Shown: positions 32,029-40,771 of the stretch, piece after piece
How positions within the stretch are numbered: position 1 is the first letter of the stretch
Layout: each line of letters opens with the position of its first letter
Assembly: GCF_003696235.1 (NCBI RefSeq)
Contig: NZ_RFFJ01000030.1
Span: 1-41,662, forward strand
Origin: Streptomyces triticirhizae
GTDB taxonomy: Bacteria; Actinomycetota; Actinomycetes; Streptomycetales; Streptomycetaceae
DNA length: 41,662 nt
Direction: 5' to 3'
Translations under genes and position numbers: made by a program
Notes under the pieces: model-generated
The model's database searches: none
What the model saw: the letters and a program-made list of their open reading frames with translations, nothing else
Told to the model about the DNA's origin: nothing

Positions 32029-33474
32029 CTATCCTCGGCGGAGGGACGCCAGAACGCGACTGCGCTCCGCCGCGAACTGGCGCGAGAGTTCCGCGTCACC
32101 GGTGATCGTGAAGGGCAGCGAGACCTCGATGTTGGTTTCTTGGGCGTACCAGTCCACTGCGGAGAACTTGTCGAACTCCGAGACCGTGAGTTCGACGAAG
32201 TCGCGGAATGCGCGCACCGGGTTGTTCGCGTGGTCGGCAGCCAACTGGAACAGTCGCGACAGGGCGGCCGGTGGTCTGGCCGAACGGAGGTCGATCGCCC
32301 AGTCCATGCATCCTTCGTAGACGCCAAGAAGTCGATGGGCCGTGTGCTCGATCACGGCGGCATCCCCGGAGCTTCCTGGCCTTCCGAAGGCCAGTTCCCG
32401 CATCTGCGGGGAGAGCCAGTAGTCGATCTGTTCCACGATGTCGATCATGTAGTGGAGGGCGTTCTCCGCATGGTCGACGGCTGCCTCCGCAGACGTGAAG
32501 ATCTGCCCGCGGCCCGGGTATCCCATCCTGTGGTCCAGCCACTTGGGATTCAGCTTTCTCACTCCGATGGCCAAATGGCCGGCCCAGGCCAGGTGCTCCC
32601 ACATCGGGGGCTGGTGGTCGAGCAGTGCGACAAGTTCGCCGGCCGTTCGCGGCACCTTGGGAGTGACTTTCCGTCCGCCTGGTCCTGACCCTTTCCTCTC
32701 CTCGTGGTGTGCCGGCCGTACATCCGAGGAGTACTGGAAGTTGATCGTCACGGGGGCATTGAACTGTTCTGCTTGCAACACGGGGCCGTGGGCCACCCCG
32801 GAGAGGCTGTTCTGTGTGCCGCGCGAAACCTGGGGACTTTCGAGAACCGGTGTCCCGTGGGGCGCGGCCGGAGCGTCATCCGTCACTCCTGCTGGCTTCG
32901 CCTCGGAGCCCTCGCCGGCCACGGTGCCCGCTGTCGGCGAAGGCGCATGGGGCTGGCCCGCACCGGACACGGTCGTCTCTGGCGCGGTGAGTGGCTCCTG
33001 CCCTGGTCGCAGTGGGCGGTTGAGCCGTTGGCCGGACGAAGGCGCGGCCCACGACTCCCGGCTCCAGTCCCGAGCGGGCGCCGGGGGAGAGGCGAGCGCA
33101 CCGGACCCACCGTGGCGTCGGGCCCACCACCACCGCCGGAACACGAGGCGCAGCCACGCGGGAAGAACGCCGAGACACGCCATGATGGCGATGGTCGCGA
33201 GAACTGTGTTCAGCCAGACCGGCATTTCCTCGGTCTCGTCTGACGGAGACGAGATCACCATGGCCATTCCCCAGATGACGGTCATCCAGAACAGCCAGTC
33301 GCGATAGAGGGGGGCGTCGTAGAGGTGCCACACCGCGTTCCGGCGCAGCGACGAGGCCGGGGGAGGCGGGGGCTGAAGCCCGCTCCCCACCCGCGCCCCA
33401 CTCTCGGGCTTCCTGGGACCAGGCGTCGATCGCCCGCTGAGTAACAAGAGTTCCCACCCCCACCGGTAGGCCAC
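32029..33474 (-). CDS. Membrane protein of unknown function, two TM helices
   Basis: This is a 481-residue protein. The N-terminal part has two membrane helices (about 57-75, LFWMTVIWGMAMVI; about 86-111, LNTVLATIAIMACLGVLPAWLRLVF). A Pro/Gly-rich linker follows (about 115-235). SGVAHGPVLQAEQFNAPVTINF (about 237-258) resembles the short segment placed before effector domains in Streptomyces conflict-type proteins. The C-terminal ~200 residues are helical (AVDHAENALHYMIDIVEQIDYW and others) with no family I recognise. The start (GTG at 33474) is uncertain. GC content is lower than in the flanking metabolic genes. Confidence 0.7.
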   Translation of the reverse strand: MAYRWGWELLLLSGRSTPGPRKPESGARVGSGLQPPPPPASSLRRNAVWHLYDAPLYRDWLFWMTVIWGMAMVISSPSDETEEMPVWLNTVLATIAIMACLGVLPAWLRLVFRRWWWARRHGGSGALASPPAPARDWSRESWAAPSSGQRLNRPLRPGQEPLTAPETTVSGAGQPHAPSPTAGTVAGEGSEAKPAGVTDDAPAAPHGTPVLESPQVSRGTQNSLSGVAHGPVLQAEQFNAPVTINFQYSSDVRPAHHEERKGSGPGGRKVTPKVPRTAGELVALLDHQPPMWEHLAWAGHLAIGVRKLNPKWLDHRMGYPGRGQIFTSAEAAVDHAENALHYMIDIVEQIDYWLSPQMRELAFGRPGSSGDAAVIEHTAHRLLGVYEGCMDWAIDLRSARPPAALSRLFQLAADHANNPVRAFRDFVELTVSEFDKFSAVDWYAQETNIEVSLPFTITGDAELSRQFAAERSRVLASLRRG

Positions 33475-33552
33475 GCCGGATTCCGCTTTGCACTCTATCG
33501 TCCGGAGCGTGTTGGGAGAGTCCCCTCACCGACGAGCAGAGCAGGGGGGCGA

Positions 33553-33978
33553 TCACCACGGTGAGCCTCGCCAGGCAGGCACCTGACCCGATCCGAAACT
33601 TTCACAGGTGCTCGAAGGGCGGGACGATCCGGACGACGACGCCAGCGCGGCGTGCGCCTCGTCCAGGATGCGACCGGTCTCCGACGCGGCCTCGCGGGCC
33701 CGCACCGCGTCCCCCGAGGCCGCGACATCCTCCCGGTGACGCGGCCGTCGGGCGAGGTGAGGCTGTCGCTGGATGTGCGCATGGACCGCCCACCGTGCGA
33801 CGAAGCGTCTCAGCGGAGCCAGATCCGAGCCGAGTCGCGCCTGGTCGGCCGCCTGGTCCAACTCCCGGGCGAACGAGGGCAACGCGGCGGGCGCGATCCG
33901 CGCGACGGCCTGCCGCAGCGCCGCCACCGTCGCGGGCGGCTACGGAATGAGGGGCTGCTCCGGCACGGAGGTGGTCAT
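33553..33978 (-). pseudogene. DUF6247-like gene interrupted by an early TAG
   Basis: From a good ATG at 33978 (GGGGAGACGCC upstream) the frame reads MTTSVPEQPLIP and then TAG at 33940-33942. It continues in the same frame as PPATVAALRQAVARIAPAALPSFARELDQAADQARLGSDLAPLRRFVARWAVHA, which fits the DUF6247 pattern. A GTG at 33927 could restart translation but has no ribosome site. The C-terminus also runs into unusual Ser-rich sequence. DUF6247 proteins often sit beside RelE-like toxins, but none was identified here. A sequencing error at this one base is the alternative. Confidence 0.6.
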
Positions 33979-34052
33979 GGCGTCTCCCCTGGGTGGGATT
34001 CCGCTCGCTGCGGGCAGCGTATCCGGCGGCACCCACCCCCGGCCCCCCGAAC

Positions 34053-34077
34053 GGGTGACGGGCCGGCCCCGTCACCC
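34053..34077 (-). terminator. Terminator of the canonical MsrA gene
   Basis: A perfect 10-bp stem, GGGTGACGGG (34053-34062) with CCCGTCACCC (34068-34077) and loop CCGGC, begins 33 bases after the msrA stop on the minus strand. Confidence 0.7.
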
Positions 34078-34109
34078 TCGAACCGTGGCTTCCGCCGCCC
34101 CGTGGCCGG

Positions 34110-34766
34110 TCAGGCCTTCGCCACCCCCACCGGGCAGCTCAGCCCCGTGCCGCCCAGACCGCAGTACCCCGCCGGGTTCTTGTCGAGGTACTGCTGGTGG
34201 TACCCCTCAGCCGGATAGAACGGGCGCGGGCCGGCCGGGGCGAGTTCGGTGGTGATCTCACCGTAGCCCGAGTCGCTGAGCACCTTCTGGTACGCCTCGC
34301 GCGAGCGCTCCGCGATCCGCTCCTGCTCCGGCGAGTGCGTGTAGATCGCCGAACGGTACTGCGTGCCCACGTCGTTGCCCTGCCGGAAGCCCTGCGTCGG
34401 GTCGTGCGACTCCCAGAAGACCCGCAGCATCTCCTCGTAGGAGACCTTCGCCGGGTCGAAGACCACCCGCACCGCCTCGGTGTGTCCGGTCATCCCGCCG
34501 CACACCTCCTCGTAGGTGGGGTAAGCGGTGTGGCCACCCTGGTAGCCGGCGAGCGTCGTCCACACGCCGGGCGTCTGCCAGAAGCGGCGCTCCGCGCCCC
34601 AGAAGCAGCCCAGGCCGAAGTCGGCGACCTCAAGGCCCTCCGGGTAGGGGCCGAGCAGCGGGTTCCCCAGCACGGTGTGCGTCTCGGGCACCGGGTACGG
34701 GCTCGCGTCGCGCCCCGGCAGGGCCTCGTCGCTGGTCGGCAGCCGGTTCTTGAAGGTGTACAGCAT
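34110..34766 (-). CDS. msrA: Peptide-methionine (S)-S-oxide reductase MsrA
   Basis: This canonical 218-residue MsrA reduces methionine-S-sulfoxide in proteins using thioredoxin. Catalytic Cys is in [11 protein letters not shown]. Both substrate tyrosines are present (PTYEEV and GTQYRSAIY), as is Glu in GHTEAV. The recycling cysteines are in [21 protein letters not shown] about 10 bases upstream supports the ATG at 34766. A longer frame upstream is spurious. It lies 44 bases after the membrane-anchored repeat protein gene, possibly in one unit. Confidence 0.95.
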   Translation of the reverse strand: MLYTFKNRLPTSDEALPGRDASPYPVPETHTVLGNPLLGPYPEGLEVADFGLGCFWGAERRFWQTPGVWTTLAGYQGGHTAYPTYEEVCGGMTGHTEAVRVVFDPAKVSYEEMLRVFWESHDPTQGFRQGNDVGTQYRSAIYTHSPEQERIAERSREAYQKVLSDSGYGEITTELAPAGPRPFYPAEGYHQQYLDKNPAGYCGLGGTGLSCPVGVAKA

Positions 34767-34810
34767 GTCCTCGTTTCTCCTCGCTCCTCGGTCGTGATCG
34801 GCCCGGCTGG

Positions 34811-35953
34811 CTACCGGCCGGCGATGGCGATGGCCCGGTACGCCGCGTACTCGGTCGCGGGGTTCTCGCCGTCGACCCAGGGGATCGCCCCCACATAACC
34901 GTCGATGGCCCGCACCTGTTCCGCCGCCTCCGGGTACCGCTCCGCCCGCACCAGGAAACACAGCAACAGATGGTGTACGTGCGGCTGCACCGGGTGGTCC
35001 TCGCGCACATGGTGCAACGCGAACTGGGCCGCCTCGATCGCGTCCGACACCACCGCCCCCTGGTACATGCCAGGCGAGTGCTGGAGGTCGGGCAGGTGGT
35101 CGTAGACGGCGAACAGCGGCAGCGCCGGCAGCAGGCTCCCCGGCTTCGCCGCGCCGGCGGCCGCCGCGGCGAAGCCCTCGGCCTCCTTGCGCGAGCCGTG
35201 CCACTTCTCCGACAGATAGGGGAGCGCGGCCAGGTGCCCGCCCATGTGCTGCGGATCACGTTCGGTCACCCGCCGCCAGACCGCGTCGAACTCCTCCCGC
35301 GCGTAGTCGAGACCCCGCGCGATGGCCAGCTCCACGATGTGCGGGATCGGGTCGTCGGGGGCCAGCTCGGCGGCCTCGGCGCAGACCGCGCGGGCCTCCT
35401 CCAGGATGATCCGGTACTCGGCGGCGCCGGGGTCGGCCATCGCCTGCCACACCAGGAACTGCGCGTACACCTGGGCGCCGCCCGGGTCGCGAGGCTCCTC
35501 GCCGCGCCAGCGGCGCAGCCAGCCCGCGTCGGGGCGGCCGTCGTCGGGCGTGCCGCCCGCCGCGCGCCAGCCGGCCAGCTCCATCGCGGCGGCGCCGGCC
35601 AGCGACTGCACGCGCTGCCACCGCAGCTCGCTGTCGTCGGTGATCGCCAGCAGCTGCCCGGCCGGCCGCCAGTCGCCGGAGGCGCGGACCTCGTCCAACG
35701 CCTCGACCAGCGGGTCGTCGGGCCCCGGCAGCCGCACGTCCAGCTGGTCGACGGGAACGAGCCCGGCCCTCGGGCCCTCGGCGGCGTCCCCGGGCTTGCC
35801 CAGCGAGATCCCGGCCCCGGCCGGTCCGGTCGCGGCGTCCGCCTGGGCGGCGGCCCGTTCGAACTCCTGCCGTTCCCTGCGGCGGCGCAGCGCCGGCAGC
35901 ACCAGCACGCCGAAGATGGCGGTCAGGGCGATCAGCAGGATCAGGGCTTCCAT
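34811..35953 (-). CDS. Membrane-anchored helical-repeat protein (TPR-like)
   Basis: This 380-residue protein has one N-terminal membrane helix ([27 protein letters not shown], about 1-27), a variable linker (to about 90) and an Ala-rich helical domain with TPR-like pairs. Examples are [51 protein letters not shown] and [25 protein letters not shown]. It has no catalytic motif. It probably acts as a scaffold on the inner face of the membrane. GGGGGAG upstream selects the ATG at 35953. Its function is unknown. Confidence 0.78.
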   Translation of the reverse strand: MEALILLIALTAIFGVLVLPALRRRRERQEFERAAAQADAATGPAGAGISLGKPGDAAEGPRAGLVPVDQLDVRLPGPDDPLVEALDEVRASGDWRPAGQLLAITDDSELRWQRVQSLAGAAAMELAGWRAAGGTPDDGRPDAGWLRRWRGEEPRDPGGAQVYAQFLVWQAMADPGAAEYRIILEEARAVCAEAAELAPDDPIPHIVELAIARGLDYAREEFDAVWRRVTERDPQHMGGHLAALPYLSEKWHGSRKEAEGFAAAAAGAAKPGSLLPALPLFAVYDHLPDLQHSPGMYQGAVVSDAIEAAQFALHHVREDHPVQPHVHHLLLCFLVRAERYPEAAEQVRAIDGYVGAIPWVDGENPATEYAAYRAIAIAGR

Positions 35954-36135
35954 GGCGGAGTCGCTCCCCCTCGTCGCTTCGTGTCCGGCCGACACGCTCC
36001 CGCGCTCCCGCGCGGGCGGCGCGGCGGCGGCGGAGTGTGTGCGGGGCATGAACACCCTATGTCGCCCGGCCCGAAGGCGCGGCGAACGGGCGTTCCTGGT
36101 GCCTGACTCCACGGTAAGGCCACTACCGTGGGCCC

Positions 36136-37296
36136 ATGAACGAGCAGTTTGTGGGACGGCGCTTCGAGACGTTGGCCATTCACGCGGGGCAGGAGCCCGA
36201 CGCGTTGACCGGCGCCGTGGTCCCGCCCATCCACCAGGTGTCCACCTACAAGCAGGACGGCGTCGGCGGGCTGCGCGGCGGCTACGAGTACAGCCGCTCC
36301 GCCAACCCGACCCGCACCGCGCTGGAGGAGAACCTCGCCGCCCTGGAGGGCGGCTCCCGCGCGCTGGCCTACGCCTCGGGGCTGGCCGCCGAGGACTGCC
36401 TGCTGCGCACGGTGCTGAAGCCGGGTGACCACCTGGTGATCCCCAACGACGCGTACGGCGGCACGTTCCGGCTGGTCGCCAAGGTGGTCGAACGGTGGGG
36501 CGTGGCCTGGTCGGTGGCGGACACCTCGGACCCGATGTCGGTGCGGGCGGCGATCCGCCCGGAGACGAAGGTGGTGTGGGTGGAGACCCCGTCCAACCCG
36601 CTGCTGGGCATCACCGACATCGCGCTGATCGCGGACCTGGCGCACGCCGCCGGCGCGCGCCTGGTGGTGGACAACACCTTCGCGAGCCCCTACCTCCAGC
36701 AGCCGCTGGCGCTGGGCGCCGACGTGGTGGTGCACTCGACGACGAAGTATCTGGGCGGCCACTCCGACGTGGTGGGCGGCGCGCTGGTCACCTCGGACCT
36801 GGCGCTGGCCGAGGAGTTGGCGTTCCACCAGAACGCGATGGGCGCGATCGCCGGCCCCTTCGACTGCTGGCTGGTGCTGCGCGGGATCAAGACGCTCGCG
36901 GTGCGGATGGACCGGCACAGCGCCAACGCGACGCGGATCGCGGAGATGCTCGCCGCACACCCGAAGGTCGCCGACGTGCGCTACCCGGGGCTGCCCTCGC
37001 ACCCGGGGCACGAGACGGCGGGCAAGCAGATGCGGGACTTCGGCGGGATGGTGTCGTTCCGGCTGGCGGCGGGCGAGGAGGCGGCCGTCGCGCTCTGCGA
37101 CCGGACCGAAGTCTTCACGCTGGGCGAGTCGTTGGGCGGCGTGGAGTCGTTGATCGAGCACCCGGGGCGGATGACGCACGCCTCGGCGGCTGGCTCGGCG
37201 CTGGAGGTGCCGGGGGACCTGGTCCGGCTCTCGGTGGGCATCGAGTCGCTCGACGACCTGCTCTCCGACCTGGGGCAGGCGCTGGCGGCGGTCTGA
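36136..37296 (+). CDS. metB: Cystathionine gamma-synthase
   Basis: This PLP enzyme of 386 residues replaces the acyl group of O-acyl-homoserine with cysteine to form cystathionine. It shows YEYSRSANPTRTALEENLAALEGG, YASGLAAEDCLL, the PLP-Lys204 in STTKYLGGHSDVVGG, and GESLGGVESLIEHPGRMTHAS. Cystathionine gamma-lyase is a close alternative on sequence alone. No Shine-Dalgarno site precedes the ATG. TACCGT lies 6 bases before it, which suggests a leaderless message. It is followed by a convergent MarR gene. Confidence 0.9.
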   Translation: MNEQFVGRRFETLAIHAGQEPDALTGAVVPPIHQVSTYKQDGVGGLRGGYEYSRSANPTRTALEENLAALEGGSRALAYASGLAAEDCLLRTVLKPGDHLVIPNDAYGGTFRLVAKVVERWGVAWSVADTSDPMSVRAAIRPETKVVWVETPSNPLLGITDIALIADLAHAAGARLVVDNTFASPYLQQPLALGADVVVHSTTKYLGGHSDVVGGALVTSDLALAEELAFHQNAMGAIAGPFDCWLVLRGIKTLAVRMDRHSANATRIAEMLAAHPKVADVRYPGLPSHPGHETAGKQMRDFGGMVSFRLAAGEEAAVALCDRTEVFTLGESLGGVESLIEHPGRMTHASAAGSALEVPGDLVRLSVGIESLDDLLSDLGQALAAV

Positions 37297-37336
37297 CCCC
37301 GGAGCGCCGGTCTCCCCGGCCCCGGGCCCCGGCCGC

Positions 37337-37870
37337 TCAGGGCCCCGGCGCGAGGGGGCGGCCGTGGAAGCGGGCGATCGAGGCGTTGAAGCGCGCCAGG
37401 AGCGCGCGGAAGTCCGCGCGCTCCTGTTCGGTCCAGTCCTCCGTGAGGAGCGCCATCAACGCCCGCCGCGAGGCGCGCACCTCCTCCAGCCGCTCCCGCC
37501 CGGGCGGGGTCAGGTGCAGCAGCACCGCCCGCCCGTCCTCCGGGTCGGCGGCGCGGCGCACCAGGCCCGCGTCCACCAGGGGCGCGACCTGCCGGGTCAC
37601 CGTCGACGAGTCGATGCCCATGCCGGCGGCCAACGCCTTGACGCCGGTCGGGCCGCCGACGTCGAGGCGGCTGAGCAGCAGATAGGCGGCGCGGTCCATC
37701 GAGTTGCGGGCGGGGCCGAGGCCGCCGAGCCGGGTCTGCTCCGCCCTGCGGGCGAAGACCGCCACCTCGTGTTGGAACGCGTCGAGCAGCTCGTCGTCCC
37801 GGGGCCCGCCGGGCGGGGCGACCGGCGCGGCCGGGGGCGGGGACTGGGGAGGGGTGTGATCAGGCGTCAT
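37337..37870 (-). CDS. MarR-family transcriptional regulator
   Basis: This 177-residue regulator begins with a Pro-rich leader (about 1-25). The winged helix follows: MDRAAYLLLSRLDVGGPTGVKALAAGMGIDSSTVTRQVAPLVDAGLVRRAADPEDGRAVLLHLTPPGRE. A C-terminal dimerisation helix follows. It is divergent from threonine ammonia-lyase across a 172-bp gap that holds a 25-bp direct repeat. The target and ligand are unknown. Confidence 0.9.
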   Translation of the reverse strand: MTPDHTPPQSPPPAAPVAPPGGPRDDELLDAFQHEVAVFARRAEQTRLGGLGPARNSMDRAAYLLLSRLDVGGPTGVKALAAGMGIDSSTVTRQVAPLVDAGLVRRAADPEDGRAVLLHLTPPGRERLEEVRASRRALMALLTEDWTEQERADFRALLARFNASIARFHGRPLAPGP

Positions 37871-37943
37871 GTCCGGTCTGGGGAGGTAGCGGGAGCGGGA
37901 CGGGGGCGCGTGGACGGGCCCTCAAGGGTAGCCGCCGTGGGAC

Positions 37944-38002
37944 GGCCCCGTTCCCGGCCGGCCGCGTCGTCCACGCGGGCCCCGTTCCCGGCCGGCCGCG
38001 TC
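37944..38002. repeat. Two perfect 25-bp direct repeats
   Basis: Positions 37944-37968 and 37978-38002 are identical 25-mers (starting GGCCCCGTTCCCGGCC) separated by 9 bases, so the period is 34 bp. They lie between the divergent marR and ilvA genes and end 40 bases before the ilvA start. They could be tandem regulator sites or a simple duplication. Confidence 0.85.
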
Positions 38003-38042
38003 CCCGGGCGCCCGCGCGCGGGGCGCCTGCGAGACTGGTGCC

Positions 38043-39257
38043 ATGCCCACGCACCGCCGGCCCACCCTGGAGGACGTGCTCGCCGCCCAGAAGACGCTCT
38101 CCGGGGTCACCCGGGTGACCGCCCTGGAAGGCAGCCGTTACCTCAGTCAACTGATCGGCTCCCCGGTCCTGTTGAAATGCGAGAACCTCCAGCGCACCGG
38201 CTCGTTCAAGCTGCGCGGCGCCTACAACCGGATCGCGGCCCTGACGTCCGAGGACCGGGCGCGGGGCGTGGTCGCGGCCAGCGCGGGCAACCACGCGCAG
38301 GGCGTCGCCCTGGCCGCCTCGCTGCTGGGCGTCACCTCGACCGTCTTCATGCCGGTCGGCGCCCCGCTGCCCAAGGTCGCCGCGACCCGCGAGTACGGGG
38401 CGGGTGTGCGGCTGGTCGGGCAACTCGTCGACGAGACGCTGGCCGCCGCCACCGCCTACGCGAGGGAGACCGGCGCGGTCTTCATCCACCCCTTCGACCA
38501 CCCCGATGTGGTCGCGGGGCAGGGCACGTTGGGGCTTGAGGTGCTGGAGCAGTGCCCCGAGGCGCGGACCGTGGTGGTCAGCGTGGGCGGCGGCGGGCTG
38601 CTGGCGGGCGTGGCGCTGGCGATCAAGGCGCGGCGGCCCGAGGTGCGGATCGTCGGGGTGCAGGCGGAGGGCGCGGCGGCCTACCCCAGGTCGTTGGCCG
38701 CCGGCCGGCCGCTCTCGCTGCCAGGGGCGGCCACCATGGCGGACGGAATCCGCGTCGGGCGCCCGGGAGACGTGCCGTTCGAGCTGGTCGCCGAGCTGGT
38801 GGACGAGGTACGGACGGTCTCCGAGAGCGCGCTCTCGGGTGCGCTGCTGCACTGTCTGGAACGGGCCAAGCTGGTCGTCGAGCCGGCCGGTGCCGCGCCG
38901 GTCGCGGCGCTGCTGGCCGAGCCGAGCGCGTTCGATGGGCCGGTCGTCGCGGTGCTCTCCGGGGGCAACGTGGACCCGGTGGTGCTGGAACGGACGCTCC
39001 GCCACGGCATGGCCGCCGCCGGGCGCTACCTCTCGCTGCGGCTCCGACTCCCGGACCACCCGGGCGCGTTGGCCGCGCTGCTGGGGGTGTTGTCGGTGGT
39101 CGACGCCAACGTCCTGGCGGTGAACCACGTCAGGACCGACCCCCGGCTCGGCGTGAGCGAGGCGGAGGTCGAGCTGTGGCTGGAGACGAAGGGGCCGCGC
39201 CACTGCGACGAGGTGGTCGTGGCGCTGCGCGAGGCCGGGTACGGCGTCCTCTCCTGA
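38043..39257 (+). CDS. ilvA: Threonine ammonia-lyase (threonine deaminase)
   Basis: This PLP enzyme converts threonine to 2-oxobutyrate for isoleucine synthesis or threonine breakdown. The product has 404 residues. The PLP Lys56 is in GSFKLRGA, ASAGNHAQG and SVGGGGLLAG are the phosphate/cofactor loops, and a single C-terminal ACT-like domain starts near RYLSLRLRLPDHPGALAALL. Length and one ACT domain match the actinobacterial ilvA/tdcB type. GAGACT lies 6 bases before the ATG, so the message is probably leaderless. Confidence 0.92.
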   Translation: MPTHRRPTLEDVLAAQKTLSGVTRVTALEGSRYLSQLIGSPVLLKCENLQRTGSFKLRGAYNRIAALTSEDRARGVVAASAGNHAQGVALAASLLGVTSTVFMPVGAPLPKVAATREYGAGVRLVGQLVDETLAAATAYARETGAVFIHPFDHPDVVAGQGTLGLEVLEQCPEARTVVVSVGGGGLLAGVALAIKARRPEVRIVGVQAEGAAAYPRSLAAGRPLSLPGAATMADGIRVGRPGDVPFELVAELVDEVRTVSESALSGALLHCLERAKLVVEPAGAAPVAALLAEPSAFDGPVVAVLSGGNVDPVVLERTLRHGMAAAGRYLSLRLRLPDHPGALAALLGVLSVVDANVLAVNHVRTDPRLGVSEAEVELWLETKGPRHCDEVVVALREAGYGVLS

Positions 39258-39619
39258 CGGGCCGTCGCCGGCCGGGCTCGCCCCCGCCGCCGCGCCGTTC
39301 CTCGCTGTCGTCCCACGCGATCGCCCGTCGCCGTCCCGCTCCCCGGGCCCCCGCCATCGCCCCCCGCCCCGCCGTCCGGCGTTCCTCTGCCCCGCTTCCC
39401 GCTGCCCCGCTTCCTGCCGCCCCCGCCCCACCGTCCGGCGTTCCGCCGTCCTCGCCGCACCACCTTCCGCCGATTCCCGCGCCGCCGTTTCCCGCCCCGC
39501 CGGCGCGCTTCGCGCCGTCACCTCCCGTCCCGGACGGGCCCGTTGGCGCCGGCCGCCCGCCCGCCGCCGACGGCGCGCATGGCGCGCATGGCGCGCCGCC
39601 CGCGCCGCCCGCCGGAAAA

Positions 39620-39645
39620 CCGCGCGCTCCGCAAGGAGCGCGCGG
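39620..39645. terminator. Hairpin with GCAA tetraloop
   Basis: A perfect 11-bp stem, CCGCGCGCTCC (39620-39630) with GGAGCGCGCGG (39635-39645), is closed by a GCAA (GNRA) loop. It is far (about 360 bases) from the ilvA stop and just upstream of the exporter promoter, so it may insulate that promoter. Confidence 0.6.
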
Positions 39646-39683
39646 AGTAGGGTCGTGCGCCCCTGTCGCACTCCATTGAGTAC

Positions 39684-39712
39684 TATCGCGATACATCGTG
39701 TGTGCCTAGACT
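39684..39712 (+). promoter_or_regulatory. Promoter with TATCGCGATA palindrome for the ABC exporter
   Basis: A TAGACT -10 box lies at 39707-39712. The perfect 10-bp palindrome TATCGCGATA (39684-39693) occupies the -35 zone, where no good -35 hexamer is seen. This pattern suggests control by a small repressor or activator encoded elsewhere. The leader to the ATG at 39770 is about 50 nt. Confidence 0.6.
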
Positions 39713-39769
39713 GGCGAGGCCACACCACACCGGCCACTCTGATCCCGAGTCCCACAGAGGAGAGCGCAC

Positions 39770-40771
39770 ATGCCAGCCGCCATCTACGCCGAGGGTCTGG
39801 TGAAGACCTTCGGCGACGTCCGCGCGTTGGACGGCGTGGACATCGAAGTCCCCGAGGGGTCGGTGCTCGGCCTCCTCGGACCCAACGGGGCGGGCAAGAC
39901 CACCGCCGTGCGCGTGCTCACCACCCTGCTCAGGCCGGACAGCGGGCGGGCCGAGGTCGCCGGCATCGACGTCACCACCCACCCCGGGCTGGTGCGCCGA
40001 TCCATCGGTCTCTCGGGCCAGTTCGCCGCCGTCGACGACTACCTCACCGGCCGGGAGAACCTCCAGATGGTCGGCCAGCTCTACCAGCTGACCTCGCGGG
40101 ACGCGCGCCGTCGGGCGGACGAGCTGCTGGAGCGGTTCAACCTCTCGGACGCCGCCGACCGCACCGCCAAGACCTACTCCGGCGGGATGCGCCGCCGGCT
40201 CGACCTGGCGGCGGCACTGGTGGTCAGCCCGCCAGTGATGTTCATGGACGAGCCGACCACCGGCCTCGACCCGAGGAACCGCATGGCCCTCTGGGCGGTG
40301 ATCGAGGAGCTGGTCGCCGGCGGCACCACCCTGCTGCTCACCACGCAGTATCTGGAGGAGGCCGACCATCTGGCCGACACCATCGCGGTGGTGGACCACG
40401 GCCGGGTCATCGCCCGGGGCACATCGGACGAGCTGAAGAGCCGCTCCGGCGGCGACGTGGTGGAGGTCGTGGTCCACGCGCGCGAGCACATCCCGGTCGC
40501 CGAGCGGGTCTTGCGCCGGCTCGGGGACGGTGACACCACCCTGGCCGAGCACACGCGCAAGCTCAGCGTCCCGGCGGCCGGCGGCGCCAAGCTGCTCGCC
40601 GAGGTGATCCGCGAACTGGACGGCGAGGGCGTGGAGATCGACGACATCGGGCTGCGCCGGCCCACCCTGGACGACGTGTTCATCTCCCTCACCGGGCACG
40701 GCGCGGAGGACGGCGAGGAGCCGGCGGCCGGGACCGCCGACGGGGCGGCCGACAAGGAGGGGAAGAAGTGA
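39770..40771 (+). CDS. DrrA-like ABC exporter ATPase
   Basis: This ATPase subunit of a daunorubicin-resistance-type exporter has 333 residues. Walker A is GPNGAGKTT, the Q-loop lies in GLSGQFAAVDDYLTGREN, the signature is YSGGMRRRLDLA, and Walker B is VMFMDEPTTGLDP, followed by the H-switch region LLLTTQYLEEAD. The C-terminal DrrA domain (LRRPTLDDVFISLTG) and an acidic tail follow. It overlaps the permease gene by GTGA. It probably exports a drug or secondary metabolite. Confidence 0.94.
   Translation: MPAAIYAEGLVKTFGDVRALDGVDIEVPEGSVLGLLGPNGAGKTTAVRVLTTLLRPDSGRAEVAGIDVTTHPGLVRRSIGLSGQFAAVDDYLTGRENLQMVGQLYQLTSRDARRRADELLERFNLSDAADRTAKTYSGGMRRRLDLAAALVVSPPVMFMDEPTTGLDPRNRMALWAVIEELVAGGTTLLLTTQYLEEADHLADTIAVVDHGRVIARGTSDELKSRSGGDVVEVVVHAREHIPVAERVLRRLGDGDTTLAEHTRKLSVPAAGGAKLLAEVIRELDGEGVEIDDIGLRRPTLDDVFISLTGHGAEDGEEPAAGTADGAADKEGKK

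Larger units (their letters stand above)
39258..39769. other. C-rich gene-free region before the ABC exporter
   Basis: These 512 bp have a strongly C-rich plus strand with simple repeats (for example GGCGCGCAT-type units near 39575-39595). Translations in all frames are Pro/Ala or Gly/Arg low complexity with no recognisable domain. The region holds the hairpin at 39620-39645 and the promoter of the ABC operon. Confidence 0.6.

Noticed and set aside
39130..39696. Gly-rich minus-strand open frame between ilvA and the ABC operon
   Set aside because: Low complexity, no start signal, and it overlaps ilvA antisense.
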